Position numbers and translations under genes: made by a program. Under the pieces are notes generated by a model. The model was given only the letters and a program-made list of their open reading frames with translations, was not told the DNA's origin and made no database searches. DNA of 64,000 nucleotides. It comes from Micromonospora sp. DSM 45708 (lineage in GTDB: Bacteria; Actinomycetota; Actinomycetes; Mycobacteriales; Micromonosporaceae). Of this stretch, positions 38,720 through 46,146 are shown in pieces (within the stretch, counting starts at the first letter, position 1; each line of letters opens with the position of its first letter). Location: the NCBI RefSeq assembly GCF_039566955.1, contig NZ_CP154796.1, positions 682,001-746,000 of the forward strand, written 5' to 3'.

Positions 38720-38752
38720 TTCGGCAACCCCCCGCCGCAGCAAGGAGACAGC

Positions 38753-39031
38753 GTGGCAAAGCAGCTTCACGTCGAGCTCGTAGCCGTCGAGGAGAAGGTC
38801 TGGACCGGTGAGGCCGAGATGGTCGTCGCCCGGACGACCGAGGGTGAGCTCGGTGTGCTGCCGGGGCACGCGCCGCTGCTCGGCCAGCTCGCGGAGCCCA
38901 GCCAGGTACGCATCAAGCAGGCCGGCGGCCAGCAGGTCGCGTACGACGTCGCCGGCGGCTTCCTGTCGGTGACCGGTGAGGGCGTGACCGTCCTCGCCGA
39001 GAGCGCCACCCCGGCTACCCCGGCCCGCTGA
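38753..39031 (+). CDS. atpC: F-type ATP synthase subunit epsilon, short form
   Basis: A 92-residue protein that covers only the beta-sandwich domain: LHVELVAVEEKVWTGEAEMV, ELGVLPGHAPLLGQL and VAGGFLSVTGEGVTVLAE are all present. It ends in PATPAR where other epsilon subunits carry two C-terminal helices (E. coli 139, mycobacteria about 121 residues). No helix-coding sequence follows in any frame before the next gene, so this is not a simple frameshift. The GTG follows AAGGAG. It retains rotor contacts but should lack the helix-based inhibition and ATP sensing. Confidence 0.93.
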   Translation: MAKQLHVELVAVEEKVWTGEAEMVVARTTEGELGVLPGHAPLLGQLAEPSQVRIKQAGGQQVAYDVAGGFLSVTGEGVTVLAESATPATPAR

Positions 39032-39043
39032 GCCGACCCGCCG

Positions 39044-39499
39044 ATGGAGATCGTGGAAGGGATCGGAATCGGCGTCGCGGTCGTCGTCGTCGCGCTTCTG
39101 ATCCTCTTCATCCGGCGGGCCCTGTTCACCCGTAGCGGGGGCATCATCCGGCTGAGCGTCCGGGTCACCACGATGCTCGACGGCCGTGGTTGGTCACCGG
39201 GCTTCGGTCGCTTCGCCGGCGATCAACTCCGCTGGTACCGCATGTTCAGCTTTGCGCTCCGCCCGAAGCGGGTGCTCTCCCGCAAGGATCTGGCGGTGGA
39301 GCGGCGTCGGCTGCCCGAGGGGCAGGAGCGCTTCTCCATGCCGGCCGACTGGGTGATCCTGCGCTGTACCAGTCATCACGCTCCGGTCGAGATCGCCATG
39401 GCGCGATCCACGGTGACCGGCTTCCTCTCCTGGCTCGAGGCCGCCCCTCCGGGGGCGGTCTCGCCGCGTCTGGCCTCCCAGGACTGGCCCGCCGCCTGA
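39044..39499 (+). CDS. DUF2550 membrane protein
   Basis: A 151-residue protein with one N-terminal helix (about 5-26) and a cytoplasmic DUF2550 domain: WSPGFGRFAGDQLRWYRMFS, RPKRVLSRKDL and TVTGFLSWLEAAPPG. Function unknown. It follows atpC by 12 bases and this neighbour relation is shared across actinobacteria, so it is likely co-transcribed with atpC. Confidence 0.88.
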   Translation: MEIVEGIGIGVAVVVVALLILFIRRALFTRSGGIIRLSVRVTTMLDGRGWSPGFGRFAGDQLRWYRMFSFALRPKRVLSRKDLAVERRRLPEGQERFSMPADWVILRCTSHHAPVEIAMARSTVTGFLSWLEAAPPGAVSPRLASQDWPAA

Positions 39500-39583
39500 C
39501 CTCCCGCCGTCCGTGGGCCCCGCACTGCGCGGTGTCGAGGGCGTCACGCGCGGAGGCGGCAGGCCCGGTGGTCCGCGAGCTGG

Positions 39584-39664
39584 GGTGGGACGTCACGGGT
39601 GTCCGGACCTCCGGAGACACCGGTGACGTTCCACCGAAGCGTGGCCCGGACCGGTGGGTGGAAC
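39584..39664 (+). other. Large hairpin with a competing alternative stem
   Basis: A 20-base arm at 39584-39603 (GGTGGGACGTCACGGGTGTC) pairs with 39616-39635 with one G-T and one mismatch, with an inner CCGGA/TCCGG stem. Bases 39628-39635 (GTTCCACC) of its right arm can instead pair with GGTGGAAC at 39657-39664. The two structures exclude each other. It lies in the 491-base non-coding stretch 39500-39990. Confidence 0.55.
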
Positions 39665-39682
39665 GCCGGGTGGTGTCGCACC

Positions 39683-39703
39683 GGGTGTGCCGGGTGGGTG
39701 GGG
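39683..39703 (+). other. G-quadruplex motif
   Basis: GGG-TGTGCC-GGG-T-GGG-T-GGGG fits the four-run rule with loops of six, one and one bases, on the strand that codes the downstream secreted protein. Confidence 0.5.
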
Positions 39704-39740
39704 TGTCCGGTTTCGGGGTGGTGGGTGGCACCCTGGCGGT

Positions 39741-39766
39741 GGAATGGGTCGGGGGGTCGCGGCGTT
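39741..39766 (+). promoter_or_regulatory. Upstream ECF/SigR-like promoter (GGAAT-N18-GTT)
   Basis: GGAAT (39741-39745) and GTT (39764-39766) are 18 bases apart. It is the more distant of two such elements before the lysozyme-like gene. Confidence 0.45.
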
Positions 39767-39825
39767 GTATCCCGGTGCACGGCCGAGGAAGGCGAGCGCC
39801 CCCGCGCACCCGCCGACCCCCCGCC

Positions 39826-39852
39826 GGGAATGATGGTGGGCCCCCGGTCGTT
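39826..39852 (+). promoter_or_regulatory. Proximal ECF/SigR-like promoter (GGGAAT-N18-GTT)
   Basis: GGGAAT (39826-39831) and GTT (39850-39852) are exactly 18 bases apart, as in the rpmE promoter. The transcript would start near 39859 with a leader of about 130 bases that holds a CACCCG/CGGGTG hairpin at 39949-39972. TTGGAC-N17-TAGAGG at 39851-39879 is a weaker housekeeping alternative. Confidence 0.55.
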
Positions 39853-39990
39853 GGACAGTCTTCCGGCGCCGCGTAGAGGCCCTGCCCCGTGAGCAGCCGG
39901 ATCCCCCGAGAACTTTCTTGAGTGCCTGACGGTGCTCGCCCACCCGTGCCCCCCGGTGCGGGTGTGTCGACCCCCGAATGGAGCCTCCTC

Positions 39991-40545
39991 GTGAACACGA
40001 TTCTGCGTAAGAGCGTTCTGGGTATTGCTGGTCTGGCGTTTACCGGTGGTGTGTTCGCCGGTCCGATCGCCGCGCACGCCGACACCGCCCACGCCGCCAC
40101 GGCTGGTAAGCCGGTCGCGGTTGCCGCGGTGCAGGGTGAGCAGTCGACGATCGGTCTGGACGACGAGCAGACCGCCAACGTGAAGGCGATCATCGCGGCG
40201 ACGAAGAAGGCCGGGTTGCCGGAGCGGGCGGCGGTCATCTCGATCGCGACGAGCTTGCAGGAGTCGAAGTTGGAGAACCTGGGCCATCTCGGCGACCGTA
40301 ACGACCACGACTCGCTGGGGCTGTTCCAGCAGCGTCCGTCCAGTGGTTGGGGTACGCCCGAGCAGATCACCGATCCCGAGTACTCGACGCTTGCGTTCCT
40401 GAAGGGCCTGAAGCAGGTCGACGGTTGGCAGGACATGCCGCTGACCGAGGCCGCCCAGACCGTGCAGGTGTCGGCCTACCCGGATGCGTACGCGCAGTGG
40501 GAGAAGCAGGCCACCGACCTGGTCGCCAAGCACTGGAACAGCTAA
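39991..40545 (+). CDS. Secreted lysozyme/transglycosylase-like protein
   Basis: A 184-residue exported protein with a signal peptide (about 1-30, ending AHA) and a small helical domain with SLQESKLENLGHLGDRNDHD, SLGLFQQRPSSGWGTPEQI and a C-terminal AYAQWEKQATDLVAKHW. The Glu of QES followed by a SLGLFQ block resembles goose-lysozyme/SLT active sites, so a wall-cleaving role is likely but not proven; relatives carry uninformative names. The GTG follows TGGAG by seven bases. It has a long leader with two SigR-like promoters and a terminator behind, so it is monocistronic. Confidence 0.8.
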   Translation: MNTILRKSVLGIAGLAFTGGVFAGPIAAHADTAHAATAGKPVAVAAVQGEQSTIGLDDEQTANVKAIIAATKKAGLPERAAVISIATSLQESKLENLGHLGDRNDHDSLGLFQQRPSSGWGTPEQITDPEYSTLAFLKGLKQVDGWQDMPLTEAAQTVQVSAYPDAYAQWEKQATDLVAKHWNS

Positions 40546-40552
40546 GACGGCA

Positions 40553-40588
40553 TGAAGGCCGGCACCCGGTAACGGGTGCCGGCCTTCA
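40553..40588. terminator. Bidirectional terminator overlapping the opposing stop codon
   Basis: TGAAGGCCGGCACCCG pairs perfectly over 16 bases with CGGGTGCCGGCCTTCA around a GTAA loop. The right arm includes the stop codon of the leftward methyltransferase gene. Confidence 0.85.
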
Positions 40589-41179
40589 GCGGCTCACCGG
40601 TCGACGACAGTGGTAGACCAGGGCCGGCGGCAGGTTCGCCCAGACCGTCCGCCCGATCGTCACCTCCTCGAACGCCCCGGTCAGCAGTTGCCGGAAGCGG
40701 CGGGCGGACCGGGTCGCGAGCGCGTGCCGGTACGCGAACGTGGTGAACACGCCGCCCGGCCGTAGCGCCCCCCGCACCGCGTCGAGGACGGCCAGTTGCC
40801 GCCCGGCGCCGAAGGCCGCCCAGGGCAGCCCGCTCACCACCACGTCGGCGGCGGGGAGGTGCCGGTCGGTCAACACCCGGTCGAGGCTCGCGGCGTCGGC
40901 GCGTACCACCTCGACGGCGGAGTGGCGACGTGCCAGCGCGGCGGCGAAGCTCGGGTTGAGTTCGACCGCCAGGTGCTGGCCGCGTCCGGCCAGCCGCTGC
41001 TGGATCGCCCGGGTGAAGGCGCCGGTGCCGGGGCCGAGTTCCACCACCAGCGGGTGCCCGCTGCGGGGCACGGCGGCGGTGATGTCCCGGGCGAGGACCG
41101 ACCCGCTCGGCAACACCGCGCCGGTGGCGAACGGGTGCCGGGCGAACTGGCCGAGGAAGGTGGGGGCGTCGCTGATCAC
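40586..41179 (-). CDS. Class I SAM-dependent methyltransferase (PmtA-like)
   Basis: A 197-residue protein with the SAM motif VVELGPGTGAFTRAI, acidic motif LAVELNP and the catalytic-loop SGLPWAAF. It opens with FLGQFARHPFATGAVLPSG, a start seen in phospholipid N-methyltransferase and rRNA adenine methyltransferase-like proteins. A lipid or small-molecule target is plausible; none can be fixed. The GTG at 41177-41179 is used because the family begins here. It diverges from the histidine kinase gene across 129 bases. Confidence 0.8.
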   Translation of the reverse strand: MISDAPTFLGQFARHPFATGAVLPSGSVLARDITAAVPRSGHPLVVELGPGTGAFTRAIQQRLAGRGQHLAVELNPSFAAALARRHSAVEVVRADAASLDRVLTDRHLPAADVVVSGLPWAAFGAGRQLAVLDAVRGALRPGGVFTTFAYRHALATRSARRFRQLLTGAFEEVTIGRTVWANLPPALVYHCRRPVSR

Positions 41180-41296
41180 GCCGACCGACGCTAGGCGTCC
41201 TGACACCGGCCGGGTCTCGTGCGGCGGGCCGGTACACCGGCCAGTAGGAGGAGGGGCGCCGGCCGAAGGAAGGGCCGACCCGCCGCGCCGGCTCCG

Positions 41297-41302
41297 TATG
41301 GT
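41297..41302 (+). promoter_or_regulatory. Predicted -10 box of the histidine kinase gene
   Basis: TATGGT ends six bases before the GTG at 41309, with no ribosome binding site, which predicts a leaderless mRNA. Confidence 0.5.
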
Positions 41303-41308
41303 GGCCGG

Positions 41309-42481
41309 GTGAGGGGCGGGCGGTGGACCTGGTGGCCCGAGCTGCTGCTCGGGCTCGGCACGGCCGTCCTGGGACTGATCAGTAGCTGGACCGCTATCCC
41401 CGGCATCCCGCACGAGGCGTGGGCGGCTGTCTTCGCGGTGCTCGCCGGCGTGGCCCTCGTCGGAGTTCGCCGCTGGCCGTGGCCGGTGCTGCTCGCCACG
41501 TCGGCGTTGATGCTCGCCGCCGACGCGGTGGGGGTGACCGGCGCGGACACCGCCCAGATCGCCGCCGCGGTCGCGCTGGGCTACGTGGCGTACCGGTCGG
41601 ACTGGCCGGGCACAGCCGCCGCGTACGTGCTCTTTCTGACGGTGACGCTGGTCAACGTGATCGACCCGGGCAACACGGAGCTGCTCCGTGGCGGCCTCGG
41701 GGTGCTCCGGCTGGTGATGGTGGCCGGGATCGCCGCCGCGCCGGTGGCCTTCGGCCGCTACCTGAGCGGGGTGCGCCAGGCGGCGAGAGCGGCCGAGGAG
41801 CGGGCCCGGGAGGCGGAGGAGCGGCGGGCGACGGAGGCGCGGATGGTCCGGCTGACCGAGCGGACCGCCATCGCCCGGGATCTGCACGACATCGTCGCCC
41901 ACCACGTCGCGGCGATCGCGCTGCGGGCCGGCGCTGCCCGGTACGCGGTGCAGCACACCGGCCGCCCCGACGAGGCGGTGCTGGCGCTCGGTGAGCTGCG
42001 GGACACCGCCGGCCGGGTGCTGGACGAGCTGCGGGAGCTGCTGGGGGTGCTCCGCGACCCGGACGCGGTCGCGCCGGCCGAGTCGCAGGTCGATCCGGCC
42101 CAGGTGATCCGGGATGCGGCCCGGCGGGTGCGGGAGGCCGGCCTGGCGGTGCAGGTACGGATGCCGGAGGTGCTGCACATGCCGCTGGTGGGGGGCACGA
42201 CCGCGGCCCGGGTGGTGCAGGAGGCGCTGACCAACAGCCTGAAGCACGCCGGACCGGGCGCGATCGTCTCGGTCGACGTCCAGGTGGTCGACGGCGCGCT
42301 CCTGATCGAGGTGCTGGACAGCGGTCCGGCGCGCCCGGGTCCCCGGCTACCGGCCTCCGGGCACGGCCTGCGCGGGATGCGGGAGCGGGTCGGTCTGCTC
42401 GGTGGGACGCTCGTCGCGGGACACACCGACGGCGGCGGCTGGCGGGTCCGGGCGCGGCTGCCGATCAGGGAGAACGAATGA
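41309..42481 (+). CDS. Two-component sensor histidine kinase (NarL-partner type)
   Basis: A 390-residue membrane kinase. Several N-terminal helices (about 8-150) are followed by a coiled-coil linker (AARAAEERAREAEERRATEA), the HisKA_3 phosphoacceptor His in IARDLHDIVAHHV, and an ATPase domain with ALTNSLKHAGPG and GHGLRGMRERVGLLGG. Sensed signal unknown, and no large extracellular domain exists. GTG 41309 is preferred over 41219 because of a well-placed TATGGT. It overlaps the response regulator by four bases, so the pair is one unit. Confidence 0.93.
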   Translation: MRGGRWTWWPELLLGLGTAVLGLISSWTAIPGIPHEAWAAVFAVLAGVALVGVRRWPWPVLLATSALMLAADAVGVTGADTAQIAAAVALGYVAYRSDWPGTAAAYVLFLTVTLVNVIDPGNTELLRGGLGVLRLVMVAGIAAAPVAFGRYLSGVRQAARAAEERAREAEERRATEARMVRLTERTAIARDLHDIVAHHVAAIALRAGAARYAVQHTGRPDEAVLALGELRDTAGRVLDELRELLGVLRDPDAVAPAESQVDPAQVIRDAARRVREAGLAVQVRMPEVLHMPLVGGTTAARVVQEALTNSLKHAGPGAIVSVDVQVVDGALLIEVLDSGPARPGPRLPASGHGLRGMRERVGLLGGTLVAGHTDGGGWRVRARLPIRENE

Positions 42482-43170
42482 TCAGAGTGTTGGTGGTCGA
42501 CGACCAGACGCTGGTCCGGGCCGGGGTGGGCCTGGTGCTGCGGACGGCCGGGGGCTTCGAGGTGGTGGGCGAGGCCGGCGACGGCCACGAGGCGGTCCGG
42601 CTCGCCGAGCGGCTGCGGCCGGACGTGATCCTGATGGATCTGCGGATGCCCCGGCTGGACGGCATCGAGGCGACCCGGCGGATCCTGCGGCAGCAGCCGG
42701 CGGCCCGGGTGCTGGTGTTGACCACGTTCGCGGACGACGCGAACGTCTACGGTGCGCTCGGCGCGGGCGCGCAGGGCTACCTGGTGAAGGACGGCGCCCC
42801 CGAGGAGTTGGTCGACGCGGTCCGGCGGGCCGCCCTGGGTGAGCCGCTGCTCGCCCCGCCGGTGCTGGCCCGGGTGCTGCGCCGCGCGCTCGCCGCGCAC
42901 GACCGCGACCGCACCCCCGATCCGGCCGCCGCGGGGCTCGGCCTGCTCAGCCCCCGGGAGCGGGAGGTGCTGGCGCTGGTCGGGGCGGGGCTGTCGAACG
43001 CGGAGATCGCGGCCCGGCTGCACCTCGGCGTGACCACCGTGAAGACGCACGTCTCGGCCGCGATGGAGAAGTTGGAGCTGCGGAACCGGGTGCAGGCCGC
43101 GGTGGTGGCCCACCGGCTCGGTCTGGTCGACGACGGGTTCAACCCGAGGCCGGATCCGGGGGGACCCTAG
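42478..43170 (+). CDS. NarL/FixJ-family response regulator
   Basis: A 230-residue transcription regulator. The receiver domain (about 1-120) has VVDDQ, the phospho-acceptor Asp in VILMDLRMPRLDG near residue 54, and Lys in GYLVKDGAP. The LuxR-type DNA-binding domain (about 150-215) has LSPREREVLALVGAGLSNAE and TVKTHVSAAMEKL. The ATG overlaps the kinase stop. Targets unknown; the downstream DedA gene is a candidate by position. Confidence 0.94.
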   Translation: MIRVLVVDDQTLVRAGVGLVLRTAGGFEVVGEAGDGHEAVRLAERLRPDVILMDLRMPRLDGIEATRRILRQQPAARVLVLTTFADDANVYGALGAGAQGYLVKDGAPEELVDAVRRAALGEPLLAPPVLARVLRRALAAHDRDRTPDPAAAGLGLLSPREREVLALVGAGLSNAEIAARLHLGVTTVKTHVSAAMEKLELRNRVQAAVVAHRLGLVDDGFNPRPDPGGP

Positions 43171-43251
43171 GGCCACGACCGGCCACCCGGAGGACCCGCC
43201 CCGGCCGTGGGCAGGACGTCGCCGGCCGGCGCCGGGGCGACGCTGGTAGGC

Positions 43252-43980
43252 ATGACCTTCCTGGATTCCCTGGTGGACCGGCTCGACACCCTGCCGCCGG
43301 GCCTCCTGCTGCTGGTCGCGGCGGCGGTGCTCGCCGGCGAGGTGGGGCTGCTGGTCGGGCTGGTGCTGCCGGCCGCGACCACCATGCTGACGGTCGGGCT
43401 GCTGGCCCGTGCCGGGCGCGTCGACCTGGGAGTCGCGCTGGCGGTGACCACCACCGCCGCGTTCGTCGGGGACCAGCTCGGTTATCTGGAGGGGCGGCTG
43501 CTCGGCCCTCGCCTGCGCCGTGGACCGGTCGGCCGGTGGGTGGGGGAACACCGCTGGCGGCGGGCCGAGGAACTGGTCGCCGCCCGGGGCGGGACCGCGG
43601 TGCTGCTGGGGCGCTGGACCGCGTTCGTCCGCACGCTGGTGCCCCGGGTGGCCGGGGCGGCCGGACTGCCGTACCGCCGGTTCGTGGTCTTCGACGGCCT
43701 GGCGGTCGTCGTCTGGGTGCCCGGCACGGTGCTGGTGGGCTGGGCGGCCGGCGGTCTGCCGGCCGGCCTCCCGGCCGCCGCCGGGGTCGCGGTGGCGGTG
43801 GCGGTCGCGCTCGCGGTGGCGTTCCGCCGCCTGCGGGTACGCCGACGGCGCGCACCGCGCCGCGCCTGCTCCGGGCCGGTGCCCGTGCGGGCGGGCGGCA
43901 CCCGTCGCCGGCCGGGTTCCCGCCGCCCGGGGGAGGGTCGGACCGCGCCCGTCCGGCGGGGCGCGGTCGACCGCTGCTGA
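43252..43980 (+). CDS. DedA family membrane protein
   Basis: A 242-residue protein with helices at about 12-32, 36-58, 60-80 and two near the C-terminus, plus the DedA signature GRWTAFVRTLVPRVAGAAG near residue 120-138. Several DedA proteins flip polyprenyl-phosphate or phospholipid head groups. The last 45 residues are Arg/Pro-rich and disordered, longer than usual. ATG 43252 fits homolog starts. It follows the response regulator by 81 bases. Confidence 0.88.
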   Translation: MTFLDSLVDRLDTLPPGLLLLVAAAVLAGEVGLLVGLVLPAATTMLTVGLLARAGRVDLGVALAVTTTAAFVGDQLGYLEGRLLGPRLRRGPVGRWVGEHRWRRAEELVAARGGTAVLLGRWTAFVRTLVPRVAGAAGLPYRRFVVFDGLAVVVWVPGTVLVGWAAGGLPAGLPAAAGVAVAVAVALAVAFRRLRVRRRRAPRRACSGPVPVRAGGTRRRPGSRRPGEGRTAPVRRGAVDRC

Positions 43981-44078
43981 CCGGGCGGCAGCTCCGCCGG
44001 AACCCGGTCAGCCCCGGGTACGACTGGCTGCCGCCAGGTCGGGTATGCAGCCCTTCGGGTGGTGCGGCCCGCCGACGG

Positions 44079-44651
44079 TCAGCGCTTCCCGCCCGGCACC
44101 CATAGCACGTCGCCGCCCGGATTGGCCGTTCTTGACAGGATAAAGAGGAGATCGGAGAGCCGGTTGAGATACTTTGCCGGGAGAGGACTGGTCCGATCGG
44201 GGTCGTGCGCGACCAACGCCCATGCCGCACGCTCGGCGCGCCGGGCGGTCGTCCGTGCCACGTGCAGCAGCGCCGCGCCCGCGGTGCCGCCGGGGAGGAT
44301 GAAGGAGTCGAGCTTGCCCAGGCGCGCGTTGAACTCGTCGCACCAGCCCTCGAGGCGTTCGACGTACTCCTCGGTGACCCGCAGCGGCGGGTACTCCGGA
44401 TCCGGCTCGACCGGCGTCGCCAGGTCCGCGCCGACGTCGAACATGTCGTTCTGCACGGACTCCAGCACCCCCCGCAGCTCGTCCGGGAGCTGCCCGAGGG
44501 CGAGCGCGACGCCGATCGAGGCGTTGCACTCGTCGACGTCCGCGTACGCGGCGATCCGCGGATCGGTCTTCGGCACCTGCTCGTTGTTGCTCAGCCTGGT
44601 CATGCCGGCGTCGCCGGCCTTGGTGTAGATGCGCGTGAGGTGGACGGCCAT
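44079..44651 (-). CDS. Cob(I)yrinic acid a,c-diamide/cobalamin adenosyltransferase, PduO type
   Basis: A 190-residue helical-bundle enzyme that adds the adenosyl group from ATP to cob(I)alamin, giving AdoCbl. Motifs: [15 protein letters not shown] for [12 protein letters not shown], the SFILPGG loop, and [10 protein letters not shown] followed by [14 protein letters not shown]. The ATG (44649-44651) overlaps the murA ATG on the other strand by two bases. A TAGGCT hexamer lies seven bases before it, so it too may be leaderless. The coenzyme would serve the mutase at 53136. Confidence 0.94.
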   Translation of the reverse strand: MAVHLTRIYTKAGDAGMTRLSNNEQVPKTDPRIAAYADVDECNASIGVALALGQLPDELRGVLESVQNDMFDVGADLATPVEPDPEYPPLRVTEEYVERLEGWCDEFNARLGKLDSFILPGGTAGAALLHVARTTARRAERAAWALVAHDPDRTSPLPAKYLNRLSDLLFILSRTANPGGDVLWVPGGKR

Positions 44652-46080
44652 GACGCACAGCCTACGGATACCGGACCTGACCATCCCGGTGCGGCCGGAC
44701 CGGCCGACCACGGTGGGGCCGGGTGACGCCGGCGACCCGGCGGTCAGCGACGTCGACGTCATCCGGGTACGCGGGGACGCCCGGCTGGCCGGCACCGTGC
44801 ACGTGGTGGGCGCGAAGAACTCCGCGTTGAAGTTGATGGCCGCCGCGCTGCTCGCGCCCGGCCGCAGCGTGATCACCAACGTGCCCCGGATCACCGACAT
44901 CGCGATCATGGGCGAGGTGCTGCGCCGGCTCGGCTGCGGCGTACGCTTCGGCCCCGACGACCCGGTCGACCCGATGGTCGCCGGCGGCGGCCGGGAGCGG
45001 TCCCGCTCGGTCGTCATCGACGTGCCGGAGCGGCCGGGCGCGGAGGCCGACTACGACCTGGTCCGCCGGCTGCGCGCGTCGATCTGTGTGCTCGGCCCGC
45101 TGCTGGCCCGGCGCGGGCACGTGCGGGTGGCGCACCCCGGCGGCGACGCGATCGGCTCACGCGGGCTGGACATGCACATCGCCGGGCTGGCCCGGATGGG
45201 CGCGGAGATCTCCGGCGAGCACGGCTTCGTCATCGCCGAGGCGCCGGACGGGCTGCACGGCGCGGACATCGTGCTGGACTTCCCGAGCGTGGGCGCCACC
45301 GAGAACCTGGTGATGGCGGCGGTGCTGGCCCGGGGCACCACGACGATCGACAACGCGGCCCGGGAGCCGGAGATCGTCGACATCTGCACCATGCTCGACC
45401 GGATGGGTGCCCGGATCTCCGGCGCCGGCTCCTCGACGGTGCAGATCGTCGGCGTGCCCGACCTGCGCCCGGTGCGGCACGCCACGGTGGGGGACCGGAT
45501 CGTGGCCGGCACCTGGGCGTTCGCCGCCGCGATGACCCGGGGCGACGTCACCGTGACCGGCCTCGACCCGGCCTACCTGGAGGTCGCGCTGGACAAGCTG
45601 GTCTCGGCCGGCGGCCTGGTGGAGACCCGCGGCGACGCCTTCCGGGTACGGATGGACGACCGGCCGGCGGCGGTGGACGTGGTCACGCTGCCCTATCCGG
45701 GTTTCGCCACCGACCTGCTGCCGATGGCGATCGGGCTGGCCGCGGTGAGCAGGGGCGGCTCCCTGATCACGGAGAACATCTTCGACGGCCGGTTCATGTT
45801 CGCCAACGAGATGATGCGGCTCGGCGCGGAGATCCGGACCGACGGCCACCACGCGCTGGTCTGCGGACGGGAGCGGCTCTCCGGCGCCCCGGTCCGGGCC
45901 ACCGACATCCGGGCCGGTGCCGGCCTGATCATCGCCGGGCTCTGCGCGGACGGACTCACCGAGGTCTCGCACGTGCACCACGTCGACCGGGGCTACCCGG
46001 ACTTCGTGGCGGACCTGCGGGCGCTCGGCGTCGAGGTGGAGCGGGGCACCACGCCGGAGGAACCGGACCTGGCCATCTGA
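44650..46080 (+). CDS. murA: UDP-N-acetylglucosamine 1-carboxyvinyltransferase with Asp active site
   Basis: A 476-residue enzyme that adds enolpyruvyl to UDP-GlcNAc, first committed step of peptidoglycan. It has [32 protein letters not shown], and the catalytic loop [15 protein letters not shown], where Asp (codon 45145-45147, residue 166) replaces the usual Cys. Mycobacterial MurA has the same change and resists fosfomycin. About 40 residues at the N-terminus precede the conserved core, so the real start may be later than ATG 44650, for example at a downstream GTG. The two divergent start codons share the sequence CATG. Confidence 0.94.
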   Translation: MTHSLRIPDLTIPVRPDRPTTVGPGDAGDPAVSDVDVIRVRGDARLAGTVHVVGAKNSALKLMAAALLAPGRSVITNVPRITDIAIMGEVLRRLGCGVRFGPDDPVDPMVAGGGRERSRSVVIDVPERPGAEADYDLVRRLRASICVLGPLLARRGHVRVAHPGGDAIGSRGLDMHIAGLARMGAEISGEHGFVIAEAPDGLHGADIVLDFPSVGATENLVMAAVLARGTTTIDNAAREPEIVDICTMLDRMGARISGAGSSTVQIVGVPDLRPVRHATVGDRIVAGTWAFAAAMTRGDVTVTGLDPAYLEVALDKLVSAGGLVETRGDAFRVRMDDRPAAVDVVTLPYPGFATDLLPMAIGLAAVSRGGSLITENIFDGRFMFANEMMRLGAEIRTDGHHALVCGRERLSGAPVRATDIRAGAGLIIAGLCADGLTEVSHVHHVDRGYPDFVADLRALGVEVERGTTPEEPDLAI

Positions 46081-46103
46081 CGATCCTTATCCCTCGTTAA
46101 GTA

Positions 46104-46129
46104 GTGTTCTCCGGGACAGACGAGAACAC
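46104..46129 (+). promoter_or_regulatory. Inverted repeat before the 3-hydroxybutyryl-CoA dehydrogenase gene
   Basis: GTGTTCTC (46104-46111) and GAGAACAC (46122-46129) are perfect complements around a ten-base spacer, 17 bases before the ATG. It can be a regulator site or a leader hairpin that ends just before the ribosome binding site GAGGGAGAAG. Confidence 0.5.
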
Positions 46130-46146
46130 GGGCGAGGGAGAAGCAG

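Noticed and set aside
39190..39876. Rightward open frame across DUF2550 and the following gap
   Set aside because: It begins inside DUF2550 in another frame, has no start signal, and the downstream part is the structured non-coding region.
39500..39990. c-di-AMP (ydaO) riboswitch in the leader of the lysozyme-like gene
   Set aside because: Wall-hydrolase genes often carry it, but none of the conserved ydaO sequence blocks could be found.
41219..41308. Upstream GTG start for the histidine kinase
   Set aside because: The added residues are Arg-rich and not membrane or kinase-like, and the start at 41309 has a well-placed -10 box.
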